Assembly: GCA_037043015.1 (NCBI GenBank)
Contig: CM073327.1
Span: 2,710,727-2,774,726, forward strand
Direction of reading: 5' to 3'
Length of the DNA stretch: 64,000 nucleotides
DNA from: Bryum argenteum
Lineage: Eukaryota > Streptophyta > Bryopsida > Bryales > Bryaceae
Below are positions 21,850 through 34,247 of this stretch, one piece after another (within the stretch, counting starts at the first letter, position 1; every line of letters begins with the position of its first letter). The notes under the pieces were generated by a model. The model was not told the origin of the DNA and ran no database searches. It saw nothing but the letters and a program-made list of their open reading frames with translations. A program made the translations under genes and the position numbers.

Positions 21850-24273
21850 GTTTCTATGCACACAATCACATTGAAACCCACAAAGCAATGCATACCACGA
21901 AACTATGCCACAAATGTGAGAATCACCAAACATTTCAGCTTTGTAATCTTAAGAGCAATGCTTACCAAATTAAAAAGTTCATGCATCCACTTAATGTCAA
22001 GACACAAAAAATTAATCAACCAAAAAATTAATCAACCAAATGCAAGCACAAAATCAATCAAAAGTAATCAAGATCAACCTCTATACAATCAAGCTTAACT
22101 TCCTTGGATCTCGCATATTACTATAATTAGTAATCTGCTCCTTAATCCTACTTGGATTCCTACACCAAACTTACCCATAAGTTAGATCAATGCAAGCATC
22201 CCATTTAACCTACATAAACTCACACAATTCAAACCATCAATCTAAAGTCAATGCAAACCAAACGTCACACTCAAGAGGCAAGCTAAATTAGCAAATTCAA
22301 CAACTCAATCTCACTCTAACTTAGAGACTCTTCATTACTATAAATAGTAGGCTGATTCTTGCCTCCTCAAAGTCAATCATCAACAAGAACATCAAAATAC
22401 AACCACACAAGTACTGAAATACACCACCCTCCCACCAGACGCACCAATTACGTAAGCCTAAATTCTGGTGATCCGATTCTTAAGTCACAAGTTGAGCTGT
22501 GGGATGGAGTAGAAAACTAATCAACCTTCCAGGCAATAGACACCGCTTTTCAAATAAGAACAGACAATTCAAGACAAATTCAAGGAAAGAACATAAACAT
22601 GCAAAGACTCCAATCTTCATGCAAGCAAGTGATTTCAGCATTAACCCAAGTTCCAAAATCCACCCACGGAGGCCTAAAAAGCTTCCAAGTGACCACAAGT
22701 GCCTAGGGTTCAATCAGGAAGGCCAAATGGGCAAAAAACCACCACAAGACCTTTAAAATTCATTAAGTCCAATGATGTCAGCACACACACATGGGTTCAG
22801 ATTGATAGGAAAAACTTAACCATAACCCTTCTTCCTTCCGTACATCTAAAGCACGGCACCTTCATACTCTAGTGCACAATCTAGCAATACATTCAAACCA
22901 TTTGAAGAATTCTGGTGTGCTTTGGGCAGCGCTTCCGCGCCCGATTCCTTTTCCCGAATTTTAACCTAAAATTCACAAATTCATCCCCAAAAAATGACCA
23001 GCGCTTCCGCACTACCTCTGTACGCAGTGCAGACTAACATACAACCATTCAAAACAACACTTCATGCAAAAATTACAACTAGTCCAACCAAAACAAACAC
23101 CGATAACAAGCGTAAAGCAACACTAACTAAAATAAAACAACAATTTTTTTGGACAATGAATTTGCCATTTTCAAGACAAGGGCTTAAAGTACCTACTGCC
23201 TAAGAACATGGAGCAAAAAATAAGCAATCTAGCAAAAAGAACACGAACAAGTAGAATAAAAGGAAGAGGGGAACTCCCTCTCTATTGTCACCCTATGCAA
23301 CTTCCGTAATATCACGGGAGAGAACAAAGTGAAGTCGATGCCGCCACTGCTCCGCTACTGCTGCAGCTGCCCGCGCCCGGTGCTGCTAAGCGACGTGATC
23401 GCTGGTTCGCTTTGATCGCCTGTCCGACCCTGCTCCTGCTGGTTTCGCATGATCTACTCCTGCTGGTTCGCCAACACCGCTTCTGCTCCGGTGCCGGTGT
23501 CGAGGCTGACACTTCGAATCGCCGTCGATGCTGTACTGCCGACGCTCTACTGATCGCTGCCTTCCTCAAATCCTAGCGTGGTCGTCTTCGTCGTCTTCCT
23601 GTCGCCGTAGCCGCCGATCGGTGGAGCGACGATCTGAACTGCCGCCTCGATCGCTCGACCCCTCGTCTTCTTAATCCCGTCGTTCGCGATCACGTGCTGC
23701 CGACGAGCAGCATCGGACTCCTTAGCTGCTGATGCCTCGGGCTCCGATGTGCCATCGTTGCTGTGTCGACGCGACCTTCGTCCGATTCCGCCGGTTTTGC
23801 TGGCCGACCTTCAACCTCCGTCTTCTCGCACTCGTTACTTCTACTCTGATCGGTCCTGGATCGCCGTCATCGTTGCCGCTTTTGATCCTTGTGCTGATCC
23901 TCGGTGTTGTCGGTGATGGTGGTCCATAGTGCCGCTGGCTTGCCGTTCCGGCGTCGATTCTACCCCGATCGCTTCCGCTGCTGCCGGTGACTTCCGGCAA
24001 TTCGCTGCCGTCTCCCCGCTCTGCTGTCTAGGAGATGTTGTCGTTTTTGCCCAGAAAAGACAGCTTCCTATGTGCCCGGAAATGGCTTGTCGTGCACCCT
24101 GCAGACTAGTGCTCTTCTCCGCAACAATTAGATTAAAGTCACGAAGCAGATTCTAGCACTCACTGGTCCCTCTCTATCCGGGTCTAACCTCCGCCAAGGT
24201 AGCCCTCGACCCAGCAATTACACCCTCTCCCCCAACTTACTTTCTCCAAAATCACACACACCCCAACACCAAT
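21850..24273. repeat. G-poor then GC-rich flank of a large dispersed repeat
   Basis: From about 21850 to 23270 the plus strand is A/C-rich and strikingly poor in G. From about 23330 to 24160 composition changes sharply to GC-rich and CpG-rich (GCCGCTGCTGCCG-type words) with overlapping frames on both strands that show no domain. The order GC-rich, then C-rich, then the conserved block at 24274-24640 is repeated in shorter form at 36121-36978. I infer one element family in two copies; its class is not known. Confidence 0.4.
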
Positions 24274-24640
24274 AAAAACCCTAACTCACTCTCTTTCTTC
24301 CTTGACCAATTCGATTTAGTTAGATGGAGTACAAGTTTCATTCGCTTCAACGAATGACTCTGTGTTCATCTGACAAATTCATCCGCAGGGTCTAATTAAG
24401 TTCTTTAATAATCAAATAGGAGGAATTTAAGCAATCATAGGCACGTGTGCTAAATTATGAATAATAATGGAGACATAAAACATACCCGAAAACATGTCAT
24501 TTTACTTTGACACCAATGAAAATTATTAATTTAGAATAAACTAAATCAACGCCAGAGCATTTAGGCAAGATTCCACCCAAGATCATGGATTTTTCCGGGA
24601 ATTGGAAGAAATGGCCTAAATGTCCCAATTAGGGGATTTG
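24274..24640. repeat. Direct repeat, copy 1 (pair at 36624-36978)
   Basis: This block aligns by eye for about 360 bp with 36624-36978 in the same orientation. Shared words include AAACCCTAACT, TGGAGTACAAGTTTCAT, TTCATCCGCAGGGT, AATAGGAGGAATTTAAGCAAT and ATGAATAATAATGGAGACAT. The two copies differ by many substitutions and small gaps, so they are not recent. On the minus strand the end resembles a leader containing AGTTAGGGTTTT. Confidence 0.7.
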
Positions 24641-25618
24641 AGTATGAATAAATTGAACTGAAGCTTATAGAAAGCAATTCGCACAAGCGTGAACCGTTTT
24701 CGGTGGTTCACAATGATTATGTGAAAAAAAATCAAGAAAGCAAAGCATGAAGATGACGCTTTCAAGAAGTTATCGGAATCAAGACCAAAATCAAAGTCAA
24801 ACACCGACAAAATAAGTCCAAGGCATTGATAAGTTCAAGGCAGTCAAAAGAACATGCATCACGGCAGTGAATTGTCAACATGTTCTGTTAATCAAAGACA
24901 CAAGAAGAAAATCAAAGCTTAACCCTATGACCACAGAATTAAGGTCTCACTCAATTTGTTGCCATTTTTTAAATAGAAATTTTTGAAACTTTTTATATTT
25001 AATTTTTTTAGATGATAAAACATGTTTTCTATACCTCAGAAAAAGTTAGATCTATTTTGAGGAGTTTGTTTTTAGTGAGACTTTTTGAAGAAAAAGTGCC
25101 TAAAAATTCATATCAACTAGAAATCGTTTCACAAAATAAGAAAATTACACGCGAGGTGTACATTATAGTGACAAATATCATAATGTAAATTCAATTCCTG
25201 TCTTCTTTTGTAATTAGAAATTTAGAATGTTGAAGACATCAAATTTATATTCAAAGTTCAAATTCCAATATAATATTCAATATCCTGAATTTTAAAAAAA
25301 AATTAATAGCAGTAGAAATTAGAGTAGATGACCTTTGTTTTGTTAGTTGGGCGCAAACTCAAAAAACATCATTTTCAAGGAGAAATTTTAGATTCAATGA
25401 AATGAGCACATTACATCAAAATGACAAATTCTACCATCTGTTCTTTTACCATTCTAAGGAAACCTCAACATGTAAAATTTGAACTTGCCAAACTTGCCGA
25501 ACTTTCCTTACATAATTCCTAAAGAATAGTAGGAAAGAAAAAGAAAAAGAAAACTTTACAAATTTTTTTGTCAAATATCTTAAATAGGAAGATTTCTATT
25601 TCTCAACTTTCATAATTT
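24641..25618. other. AT-rich intergenic, no gene seen
   Basis: Mostly A/T homopolymer-rich sequence with a few short frames and no repeat I can match elsewhere in the window. Confidence 0.5.
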
Positions 25619-26190
25619 TTGAACTTAGGCTCAATCCATGTATCGGTGTCTTCATGGCACTTTGCACATTGCCGAGCTTCAGTTGAATGGCATCGTGCAA
25701 AGCTTTCTGCTCGTCCAATACCTTTTGTAATGCAGCATGTTGTTCTTCTACTTTGCTTTGGGTCGCCTCCTACTTTTAAAGTTTTTCCTCTAGAAGCTCA
25801 GAACTGCATGTTGGAGCGCCCTCCGTCATAGATGCTCTTTGGCCACCAGAAATTATATCGTCATGAATGTCGTCCTATGTTGTAGGACCAAACAACTTTT
25901 ACAGCATTTGAACGAATGAAGACAAATCTTCTCTGATCTTCTCTTTTTCATGCTCCTCAATGGCTTCGTGATTTTCTCTCAACTCTTGAATAAGGAGTTG
26001 TAGTTGATCCACCGTCAACCTTGGTCGATTACACTGTGGAACCCGAAATGATGATTGTTCATTCGCTAGATGTGAGGGTATAAGTAGCATCTCTAAATGG
26101 TCAAGTTGATTGGTCACATGAAGTTTGCATATAAATTCGTTCGGAACGGCTAACACGTCGCTTAGTTCCCTAATTGCGACCATCTATTCT
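25619..26190 (-). pseudogene. Degraded minus-strand coding-like region with coiled-coil content
   Basis: The minus strand has an open frame at 26183-25899 (94 codons; e.g. TVDQLQLLIQELRENHEAIE) and, beyond its stop, a second stretch (e.g. VEEQHAALQKVLDEQKALHD). Both are rich in heptad-like Leu/Glu/Lys. C-terminal coiled coils of this kind occur in plant CACTA-transposon proteins, but I see no diagnostic domain, so that is only a guess. No splice pair clearly joins the two stretches. Confidence 0.35.
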
Positions 26191-27239
26191 AGTCTACAAA
26201 CCCCTTTAGGAAACCCTAACATGTACTGCGAGACCATCAAATCTACCAGTTCTAAACCACTGGTATTTCGGAGGAACAACTCCCAAAACCAGTGGTCGAT
26301 TAACTGAAATGTATGAAGCTCTTGTGTTGCAGGAAAAGCCACGCTGCTTGTGGCCTCATGGGGTGTTGCTTGGTGTTGACATTTTAGAAAGTGAAATAAT
26401 AAGGTATATTATTTTGTTCAATTTCATTATGTCAATTGCTAGAATCGTCTGTAGTGAACCGAATAATAAAATAGAAAGAGAATATATATTTGGTTTGAGA
26501 CTTCATTATAAACCAAAATTGTTTTATAAATAAGAGTATATTTTCAATTATAATGTAAGTAAAAGGAAAATTTTAATATTAAAAATAATATTGACTTTCA
26601 AGTGAACAATTCGGTTTGCTAATTTTAGCAAGAAAAGAGTTCAACTGCATTTGTGGTTGATTCTTCAACACTATAATAGAAATCATTTTTGCAATTTTCT
26701 ATTTTACATTGGCCAGTGAAAATTACTTCAGTTCTTCAAAAGTAAAAAATAATCAAAAAAGGTATAAGGGAAACCTTATGAAAAAGCTAAGTCAGACCGT
26801 AATTCTGGAACTCTTGTCAGAAAGTAGGCAGCTCCATCCATCTCTCTATCTACTGTTTGTGTGCACGCGGGTCTGCAGGCTTGATGAGGAGCTGGACACG
26901 TGTTCTTGTTCATCTGATCCCAATAGCAGATGCAGGTGGTAGGACATAGCTAGCTAGGACGTGCTACTAACCCGTCTCTTTTTCTTTTTGAGCAAAGGAG
27001 CCCTAGAATGTGACTGCTTCATGCCTATACCAGCTCTATACGATCGCCAGCCATGGGTTGTCACTAACCTGTGGTTGGCCTGAAACTATTGTTCAGGTTT
27101 TGGTTTAGGAGTCTCCAGGTTTGCTTCTGCTACTTGCTTGTCTGCCTGACTTCATGTGGTGGCTCACGCTTGGCTAGTATGTCACACATGGACTTCCACC
27201 TGCCATCGTGGTCTCATAGTTCAGCCTTCTCTTTTACAC
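26191..27239. other. Intergenic, no gene seen
   Basis: AT-rich to 26750, more mixed from 26800 to 27240. Frames at 26709-26942 and 27071-27286 are short and unrecognised. It borders the chromovirus insertion. Confidence 0.45.
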
Positions 27240-27244
27240 ATAAG

Positions 27245-27453
27245 TGTCAGAACGGAGACGGAGATCAGAGTATAAATAATGCTTAAGATAACATAATTGA
27301 CGAAATGGCCAGTGAAGAGTAAACTCCTTCACTGGCCTTTTGTACAGGGGAAGTCAGCGGTTACTGTCAGCCGGTTACTGTCAGCCGCCTCAACTATCAA
27401 CTGCCATTAACTACCTCGTGGTCCTACGTCCGGTTCGCTGCGTAGTCCTAACA
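27245..27453 (-). repeat. 3' LTR of the chromovirus
   Basis: Direct repeat of 34034-34242. It contains TATAAATA near 27270, two 15-bp copies of GGTTACTGTCAGCCG-type sequence, and an 11-bp perfect hairpin (GGCCAGTGAAG at 27307-27317 with CTTCACTGGCC at 27327-27337). Confidence 0.95.
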
Positions 27454-30400
27454 TTACCCCCCTTTCTAGGTACAGCTGGTGGGTGGGGAGCGTCCGGATG
27501 TAGTCTGTGAAAAGCCTCGACCATGAGTGGAGCGTTGCGTAGATGGCCCGCGGGCTCCCAAGAATCTTGTTCAGGGCCGTAGCCCTTCCAAGACACCAAA
27601 TACTGCAGCCGCCGGCCCCGGCCGACAAGTCGGGAGTCCAGTACTTGACGAACTTCCCACTCAAGATCGCCTGCTGGAGTGATGACCGGAGAAAGTGGTC
27701 GCTGCTGGCGACCGGGAATGGTGTCGGAGCGGTAGGGTTCCAGAACAGCAACGTGAAATACGTCATGAATGCGAAGGGAGTGAGGTAACTTTAGACGGAA
27801 AACGAGGTCGGAGAGTTTAGCGATGATTGGGAATGGTCCTAAGAATTTGGGGCCGAGTTTCTTGGACGGGGACGTTGTGGCGACATGCTCACTGCGGAGC
27901 AGTACCCTGTCACCTACGCAGTACTTAGGTGAGTCGTGTACATGACGGTCATAGTGCCTTTTGGCATGTTCTCCTGCAATCTGGATCATTGTCTTGATTT
28001 CCTCGTGAACTTGGTGCAGTAGCCGTACCCTATCTTCCGCAGCTGGGACAACTGAGGTTGTAGGCTCGCTGAAAGACATAGTCGGATGATAGCTGTACGT
28101 GGCGTAGAAGGGAGAAAAACCTGTCGCAGAGTGAACGGAATTGTTGTAAGCAAACTCCGCTACCGGCAGAAGGTCAGCCCAGTCATCCTGGCGCTTAGCG
28201 GTAAACATGCGTAGTATTTGCTCCAAATATTGGTTCACGCGTTCGGTTTGACCATCCGACTGAGGGTGGAACGCTGTTGTTGGTGCTGGTTGTATGCGGA
28301 GAAGCTCATGAAGACGCCGCATGAATTTGGATACGAAAACCGCGCCGTGGTCGGAGATAAGCTCAGTCGGGGTACCATGATGCTTCCAGACATGTTGCAG
28401 ATACAACTTGGCCGTGCCGGCGGAGTCCATGGCTTCAGTGGTGGGAATGAAGTGGGCCAACTTCGTATTCTTGTCGACTACCACAATTATCGAATCGTAG
28501 CCACCGCTCTGAGAGAGCTTAACGATGAAGTCAGTTGTTACTCTTTTCCATGGAGCGTCTGCTGCCGGAATAGGCTGGAGGAGCCCGTAACGAGGGTGTC
28601 GCGTGGGCTTGGACCTTTGACAGAGGTCACAGCCGTCGACGTACCGGTGCACATATCTGGTCAGTGATGGCCAATAGAACGTACGCGCTACCAGATCCAC
28701 CGTCTTCGCGCGACCCAGATGCCCAGCAGCTGGGGCGTCATGGCGCGAGCGAAGGATCTGTCGTCTCAACTCCTCATTGTCAGGGACCATTATTGCCCCC
28801 CGAAAAGACAGCAGCTCCGCACAGAGAGTATAGTCGTGAAGTTGTCGTTGTAGGTGTGCTGGAGTGTCGCCGTGGCCTGTTGTCAAAAATCTTAAGATAG
28901 GTCCAAGTGTTGGGTCTTCTGGAGTGGCTTCCCTGATGAGCTGGAAAATCCGGTCATCACTCCAGACTGGCTCGACTGTCTCCAACATTGCCAATCGTAA
29001 CAGAGGTCTTATATTGTTGTCCGTAGCCGCGGTGTCGAATCGCCGAGAGAGCATATCCGCACGTCCGTTGAGGAGTCCAGGACGATGTTCAATGACAAAA
29101 TTGTACGCGGAAAGAAGTTCCGACCACCGTGCCTGGCGGCGGTTCAGAACTTTAGTGGTCATAAACTGCTCCAAGTTCTTGTGGTCGGAGATTACCCGAA
29201 TCTGATGAGGAGAGCCCTCGAGATATATGCGCCAATCTTGGAAAGCCAATACAATGCTGAGGAGTTCCTTGTCGTAGATGTCATAATTCTCTTCGGCCGT
29301 TGACATCTTCGAGCTGCGGTATGCGCATGGATGTAGAAGCCCGTCAGGGCCGTACTGAGATAAAATGCCCCCGGTGGCAGTATCCGAGGCGTCCGTCTCC
29401 AGAATGAAAGGTTTGTCGAATTGTGGGTGGAGTAAGACCGGCGCTTCTGTAAAACGGCGACGGAGCTCACTGAACGCCGCCTCCGTTGCCGGGGTCCACG
29501 CGAAGGGTTGGTCCTTCTTAGTAAGTCGAGTAAGAGGGACCGCTATGTGCGAATAGTCAGCGATGAACCGCCTATAGAAATTGGCAAACCCCAAAAATGC
29601 TTGGACCTCACGAAGGGTCTTCGGTGTAGGCCAATCCTTAAGGGCAGCCACCTTATCTTGACACATCTCCAGCCCCCGGCGCGAAACCACAAGACCCAAG
29701 AACTCCACCGCCTCCTTGTGAAATTCGCATTTAGACAACTTGGCATACAGCCCATGTTGGTGGAGGCGCTTTAAAACCTCCCGGACCACTGGTTGATGCT
29801 CTTCCAATGTCTTGGAGAAAATTAATATGTCGTCGAGGTAGATCACTACGGAAATGTCGAGTAGATCGCCGAATATGGTGTGTATGTGGGCTTGAAATTG
29901 AGCTGGGGCATTAGTGAGCCCAAATGGCATGACCAATTACTCATAGAGGCCATACCGAGTTTTGAAAGCCGTCTTGTATTCATGTCCAGCTGCCATTCGA
30001 ACTCGATGGTACGCCTGACGGATATCAAGCTTGGTGAACACCTGAGCTCCCACGAGGCGATCTGTGAGCTCAGGAATCAGGGGCAACGGGTACCTGTTTC
30101 GGACGGTAACCTTGTTGAGGTTCCGGTAGTCAATGCAGACCCGAAGGGTTCCATCCTTCTTTTTTGCAAACACAATCGGCGCTGAGACCGGGGACTGGGA
30201 GCGTCGAATCCATCCTTTGCCGAGATGTTCATCGAGGTACCGGCGTAATTCCTCCAGTTCTGCAGGAGACATAGGTCGAAGGCCCATGTTGCGGGGTTCC
30301 TGTCCCTCCTTGAACTCGATCTTCATGTCTGAAGGCCCGTGCTGGGGCAATTCATTGGAGGCCTCCTCGCTGAACGCACCCTCTAGGTCAGCGTAGACTA

Positions 30401-30900
30401 AGGGAAGAGTCGCTCCCGCTTTCGGTAGTGTCGTCGAGAGCTCAGAAATCTCCAATGAATAAAGGTCAACCCCTCTCGTTGCTTGCCGAAACTTTGGTAG
30501 TGTTGACAGAGTAGGTTGGACGGCAACTACCTGCGATGGCGAAGAGGTCGGTAAACAGTGCTCCTTGCAGAAGGAGGAGGTAAACCGGACAACTCCCGTA
30601 GACCACCGGATGTCAGGGTCATGTCGCCATAACCAAGGGGTGCCGAGGACGCAGTCGTAGCGGCCGGTGTTGGTAATGTCCGCCGTGAGAGTTTCGGCGT
30701 GGTCCCCAATCACCAGCTGAAAAGTCGCCTCGTGGGTTACCAGTCCTGTGTTGATGACGCGCCCGTCGATCACACGGACCTCGCGGGGTGTGGACTTCAC
30801 TGTCACCGTGGCGTTGCTAATAGTAGCGAAGGTCGGGTGTATGAACACACCAGTTGCTCCAGAGTCCACGATGGGGTAGCGGTCGCCCGTTGGCTTGTCC
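27420..30900 (-). mobile_element. pol region of the chromovirus (fossil part)
   Basis: Approximate domain order from high to low coordinates: protease near 30.8 kb, reverse transcriptase about 30.4-29.5 kb, RNase H about 29.4-28.9 kb, integrase about 28.8-27.8 kb, chromodomain about 27.65-27.5 kb. Most of the length is open. Part of the retrotransposon, not a host gene; plus-strand frames over it are shadows. Confidence 0.9.
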
Positions 30901-30999
30901 CGCTAGTGTCAAGTGTGTACCGGGTCCGTGGTTGCACGTAGGAAAAGAGGCTCCTCCTTTGGACCTGGAGCTTCAATCGAGCTTTGTTTGTACGTCGTC

Positions 31000-32126
31000 G
31001 CCTTAGCCGTTTGACATGAGCCCGAGTACTGAGTTGGAGGCGTCAGTCCCGGGCTTCCTCTTTTCCCGAGCCGTTGGTACCGTCCTCCCCAGTGGCGGAA
31101 AATGAAAGGGGCTTGGAGGGATTGGTTGGACACCTGGACCGAGGATGTCCTTGTTGGCCGCACCCCCAGCATCGGCCTTGACGTTGAAACTCTTGCCTTT
31201 CCGCGCGGTCTTCGCCATGGCCGTTGACTTCACAGGAGCGGTCGTAAGGGCATCAAGCTCCATGGGGGTCAACCCGTGGTGGAAGAAGGGGTCTGACGGC
31301 GCCGGGTTGGGGGCCGAGAGGACCGGAATAGTCGGAAACCGCGCACCCTTAGGGCGCATGGCCCAAAGCCGCTCATCAATCCGAGAGGCCCTCGACATCC
31401 ACCCCTGGAGCGTTGTGGGTGGTTCTTCTGAAGTAGCTATTGTATAGTGAACTTCGGTCTTCAAGCCTTGTCGGAAGTGAGTAATGAGTGCTTCTTCGCA
31501 CCACCCCACCTGAATGCCAACTCATTGAAGGCCGCTATATAAGGAGCCACACCCGCGGTTTGGCGGAGCGCCATCAGTCGGTCTTGTGCGTGCCCCTTTC
31601 GGTCAACTTCCCCGAACACCGAAATAACTCCAGTCCGAAACTCCTCGTATGAAGCTAGAAGCGGGTGACTCGTCTTCTCGTCAAGGGATTGTAAGAGGGG
31701 CATTGCCCAGCCTTCCGCAGTCCCGGTCATGTAGGAGAGTGCACAAGTTATCTTCTGTCTATCGGTTGCATACCCTTGAGGGTTATTGTCGAACTGTAGC
31801 CGAAGTTGCGCGAGCCAACGGTAAACCTCACCGCCCTTTTTGCCAGCAAACTCCTTGGGCCGCGCAATCTTTGTTACTCCTTTAGTCGTTGGCCCTTCCG
31901 GACTAGGTTGAGGGGGCACTGATGGGAGTGCAGTCGGAGATCCTTGCACGGCACCGCTGCGGTTCACACACTCCTGCACGATGTGAGGAATGGCTGCGTG
32001 CAATCCTTGCACCTGTTGTTGAACAGCATGCAAAGCTTGAAGTTGCTGTTGGATAAACATGGTTAAGTCCGCCACTCCACCGGTTGGCGTCGAATCCGTA
32101 ACCAAAGGTGCCTCATTCAACTCCAT
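31000..32126 (-). mobile_element. gag region of the chromovirus (fossil part)
   Basis: Begins with an ATG at 32126. A gag-like helical region with YRWLAQLRLQFDNNPQGY and a CCHC zinc knuckle (CWGCGQQGHPRSRC) near 31.15 kb identify it. It belongs to the element at 27245-34242. Confidence 0.85.
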
Positions 32127-32129
32127 TGC

Positions 32130-34033
32130 TTAGTTTCGCCGTTTGCTGTATGTCTTGCCACAGGAATCCTCTTATTTCCTATACTCCAGTAGCCGCATAT
32201 GGCTTAATATCACAAGTGTTTGGGCCGATGGTAGCTCTATCAAACCGAGCGGCCGTTGTACCGGATAAGGAACCCCATTAGGCCGGATCCAAGGCCGGGG
32301 TCCAACACTCGCGGGATCTACGGCACCCAAACTCATGAGAACCTTACGTTTATGCCATTATGGTTTTGGTACTGCCTTGGTTCCACGGCGATAGGCCTAG
32401 TCCGAGAGCCACCGAGCCGGCGCAGGAACACCCTCCACCCTGTGTCCCACCGGACCGCGGTCACCGCAGGAGGTCCCTGCCACCGCCAGTCACGTCGCGA
32501 GCGTGGAATCCCCGACAAGTTCGCTGGCGGAGCTTGAGTCCCGCACCGCTGGCAATCCCGGCCCGTTATGAACAGCACCGCTGGCAACAGCCCGAGGCCC
32601 AGTAGCAGCTGGCGATTCCGGCAGATCCGGGGACTGGCGGCAGCTGACTCCCCAACGGACCGTCCGTTGTCAGTGGCGCAGGGCGCGCCGTGTATCAGAA
32701 GGGGATCGGGTCAATAACGGGCAGGAGCGGCTCTGTCGTAGCACGGCGAGCGGGTTGCCGAAACCAGGAGGCAATATTCCCGAATCGGGACGTGGCAGCG
32801 TACGGTGACGTGACTGAACCTCGAGACGACGGCGAGGAAGCCTCTGCGCCGGAAACCGGCCAAGGCGGCGGCCCCTGTTGGCGCGGCTGGGAGAAGGCCG
32901 GATTGATCGGATCTGGCCGCACTTTGGGTTCAGCTTGCTCCACTCCTTAAGCGGCGCTCGTCGAAGGCCGCCTCGCTGCTGCAATTCGCCCGGCTACCAC
33001 TTCCAGCATTGCCTCGAGGAATTCATCGAACGGGGAGGTCGCGTACTCGATGTCGGAGCCGTACTTGTCGGAGAAATTGAAATCCACAGTTCTTTCTTCG
33101 GTAATCCGCTCGAGTTGCTCTATGAACATCTGTAAGTCTGCCAAGCGATCAGTCCCTTGGATCATTGATCTCGCTAAACACGCGTCGGAGTCATCACACC
33201 AATATTTCATCTTCCCCTTCAAAGATCGGTGATGGTTGCCTCGCATCAAGGCCGCCCGAACTCTAATTGCAAGTGGTAGGTCTTGGTAACTTCCCCGGCA
33301 TGCCTACCGCTTTCGTCTTCCTCTTTCGCTCGTCGTTCACCGAGTATTGAGTCTGTGTGAACTTTTACTGGAACAGGGTCCGGCGGAGCTTGCTGCGATT
33401 CTCATGACTCCGGCGGTTTTCACTCGAACTGCACCGCGGCAGGCACAGCAGTTACCGCAGTCTCGTCGTGGTCCGGTGGCTGCAGGCTTATTCGAGCGAC
33501 GCCATCCTCGGCGCCGGGTTTGCATGAACTTGGCTCGAGCCAAGCCGCTTCTCTCCCAGCGGCGGTTTCTACTTTGGGCGAAGGGATGGACAGCGATGGA
33601 GAGCTCATAGTGCCTCAAACATCCTTGAGAGCAGACGATCTGCGGAGCCAAGCTTCTACAAAGCCTCTCCAGCCACGGCCTGGAACGTTGGTTACTCGCA
33701 GGATAGTGTCTGGCTTCGATGTCACAGAGTGCTCTCCGCACCGTTACAGGCAGAGACCATTTGCATACACTGCATCGATCCGGATAACATGTCCGAATCG
33801 CTAGCTCCCACCGCGGTGGAGAATGAATCTGACGAAAGCGCGAGTGGAATTTGACAAGAAAGCGGACCCTGTCATGCGTCTCGCACTCCCTACAAGTCCA
33901 CCGCCAGAGCTACACAACCACCGTTACACTTCGACCTGCATTACAATTACTGCTGTGTTCTACATGGCTACGGATTCCTCACAGCTGCGAACGAACTTGG
34001 ACCGCTTGAAAACACAACGTGGACTGGCCATTA
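32130..34033 (-). other. Long leader of the chromovirus with an extra open frame
   Basis: About 1.9 kb lies between gag and the 5' LTR, GC-richer than the flanking host DNA. A minus-strand frame at 33249-32947 (100 codons; e.g. SMIQGTDRLADLQMFIEQLE, DNFNFSDKYG-like acidic end) reads like protein but matches no gag or pol domain. It could be captured host sequence or an element-specific ORF. A second minus frame at 33741-33337 is Arg-rich and less convincing. Confidence 0.45.
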
Positions 34034-34242
34034 TGTCAGAACGGAGACGGAGATCAGAGTATAAATAATGCTTAAGATAACATAATTGACGAAATGGCCA
34101 GTGAAGAGTAAACTCCTTCACTGGCCTTTTGTACAGGGGAAGACAGCGGTTACTGTCAGCCGGTTACTGTCAGCTGCCTCAACTATCAACTGCCATTAAC
34201 TACCTCGTGGTCCTACGCCCGGTTCGCTGCGTAGTCCTAACA
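34034..34242 (-). repeat. 5' LTR of the chromovirus
   Basis: Direct repeat of 27245-27453 with about three substitutions. The hairpin is conserved at 34096-34126. The minus-strand sequence just inside begins TAATGGCCAGTCC; a TGG start three bases in could be the primer-binding site, but I cannot assign a tRNA. Confidence 0.95.
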
Positions 34243-34247
34243 ATAAG

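Larger units (their letters stand above)
27245..34242 (-). mobile_element. Ty3/gypsy chromovirus-type LTR retrotransposon, nearly whole (fossil)
   Basis: About 7.0 kb, transcribed on the minus strand. It is bounded by 209-bp LTRs (27245-27453 and 34034-34242) that start TG and end CA, with a perfect 5-bp target duplication ATAAG at 27240-27244 and 34243-34247. A purine tract (AAAGGGGGG on the minus strand) precedes the 3' LTR. In minus-strand order I see gag with a CCHC knuckle, protease (DSGATGVFIH), reverse transcriptase (YLDD), RNase H (ETDASDTATGG), integrase (HHCC and DDE regions) and a C-terminal chromodomain (YLVSWKGYG). This protein order and the chromodomain define a chromovirus. The LTRs differ at about 3 of 209 sites, so insertion is recent. 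It carries a few breaks and looks inactive as it stands. A leader of about 1.9 kb separates the 5' LTR from gag. Confidence 0.95.

Noticed and set aside
23312-24156. Overlapping Arg/Ser/Ala-rich frames on both strands
   Set aside because: GC-rich composition keeps stops rare on both strands; no domain or codon bias favours one of them.
32256-33804. Plus-strand frames across the chromovirus leader and gag
   Set aside because: They are antisense to the element, overlap each other and show no protein family.
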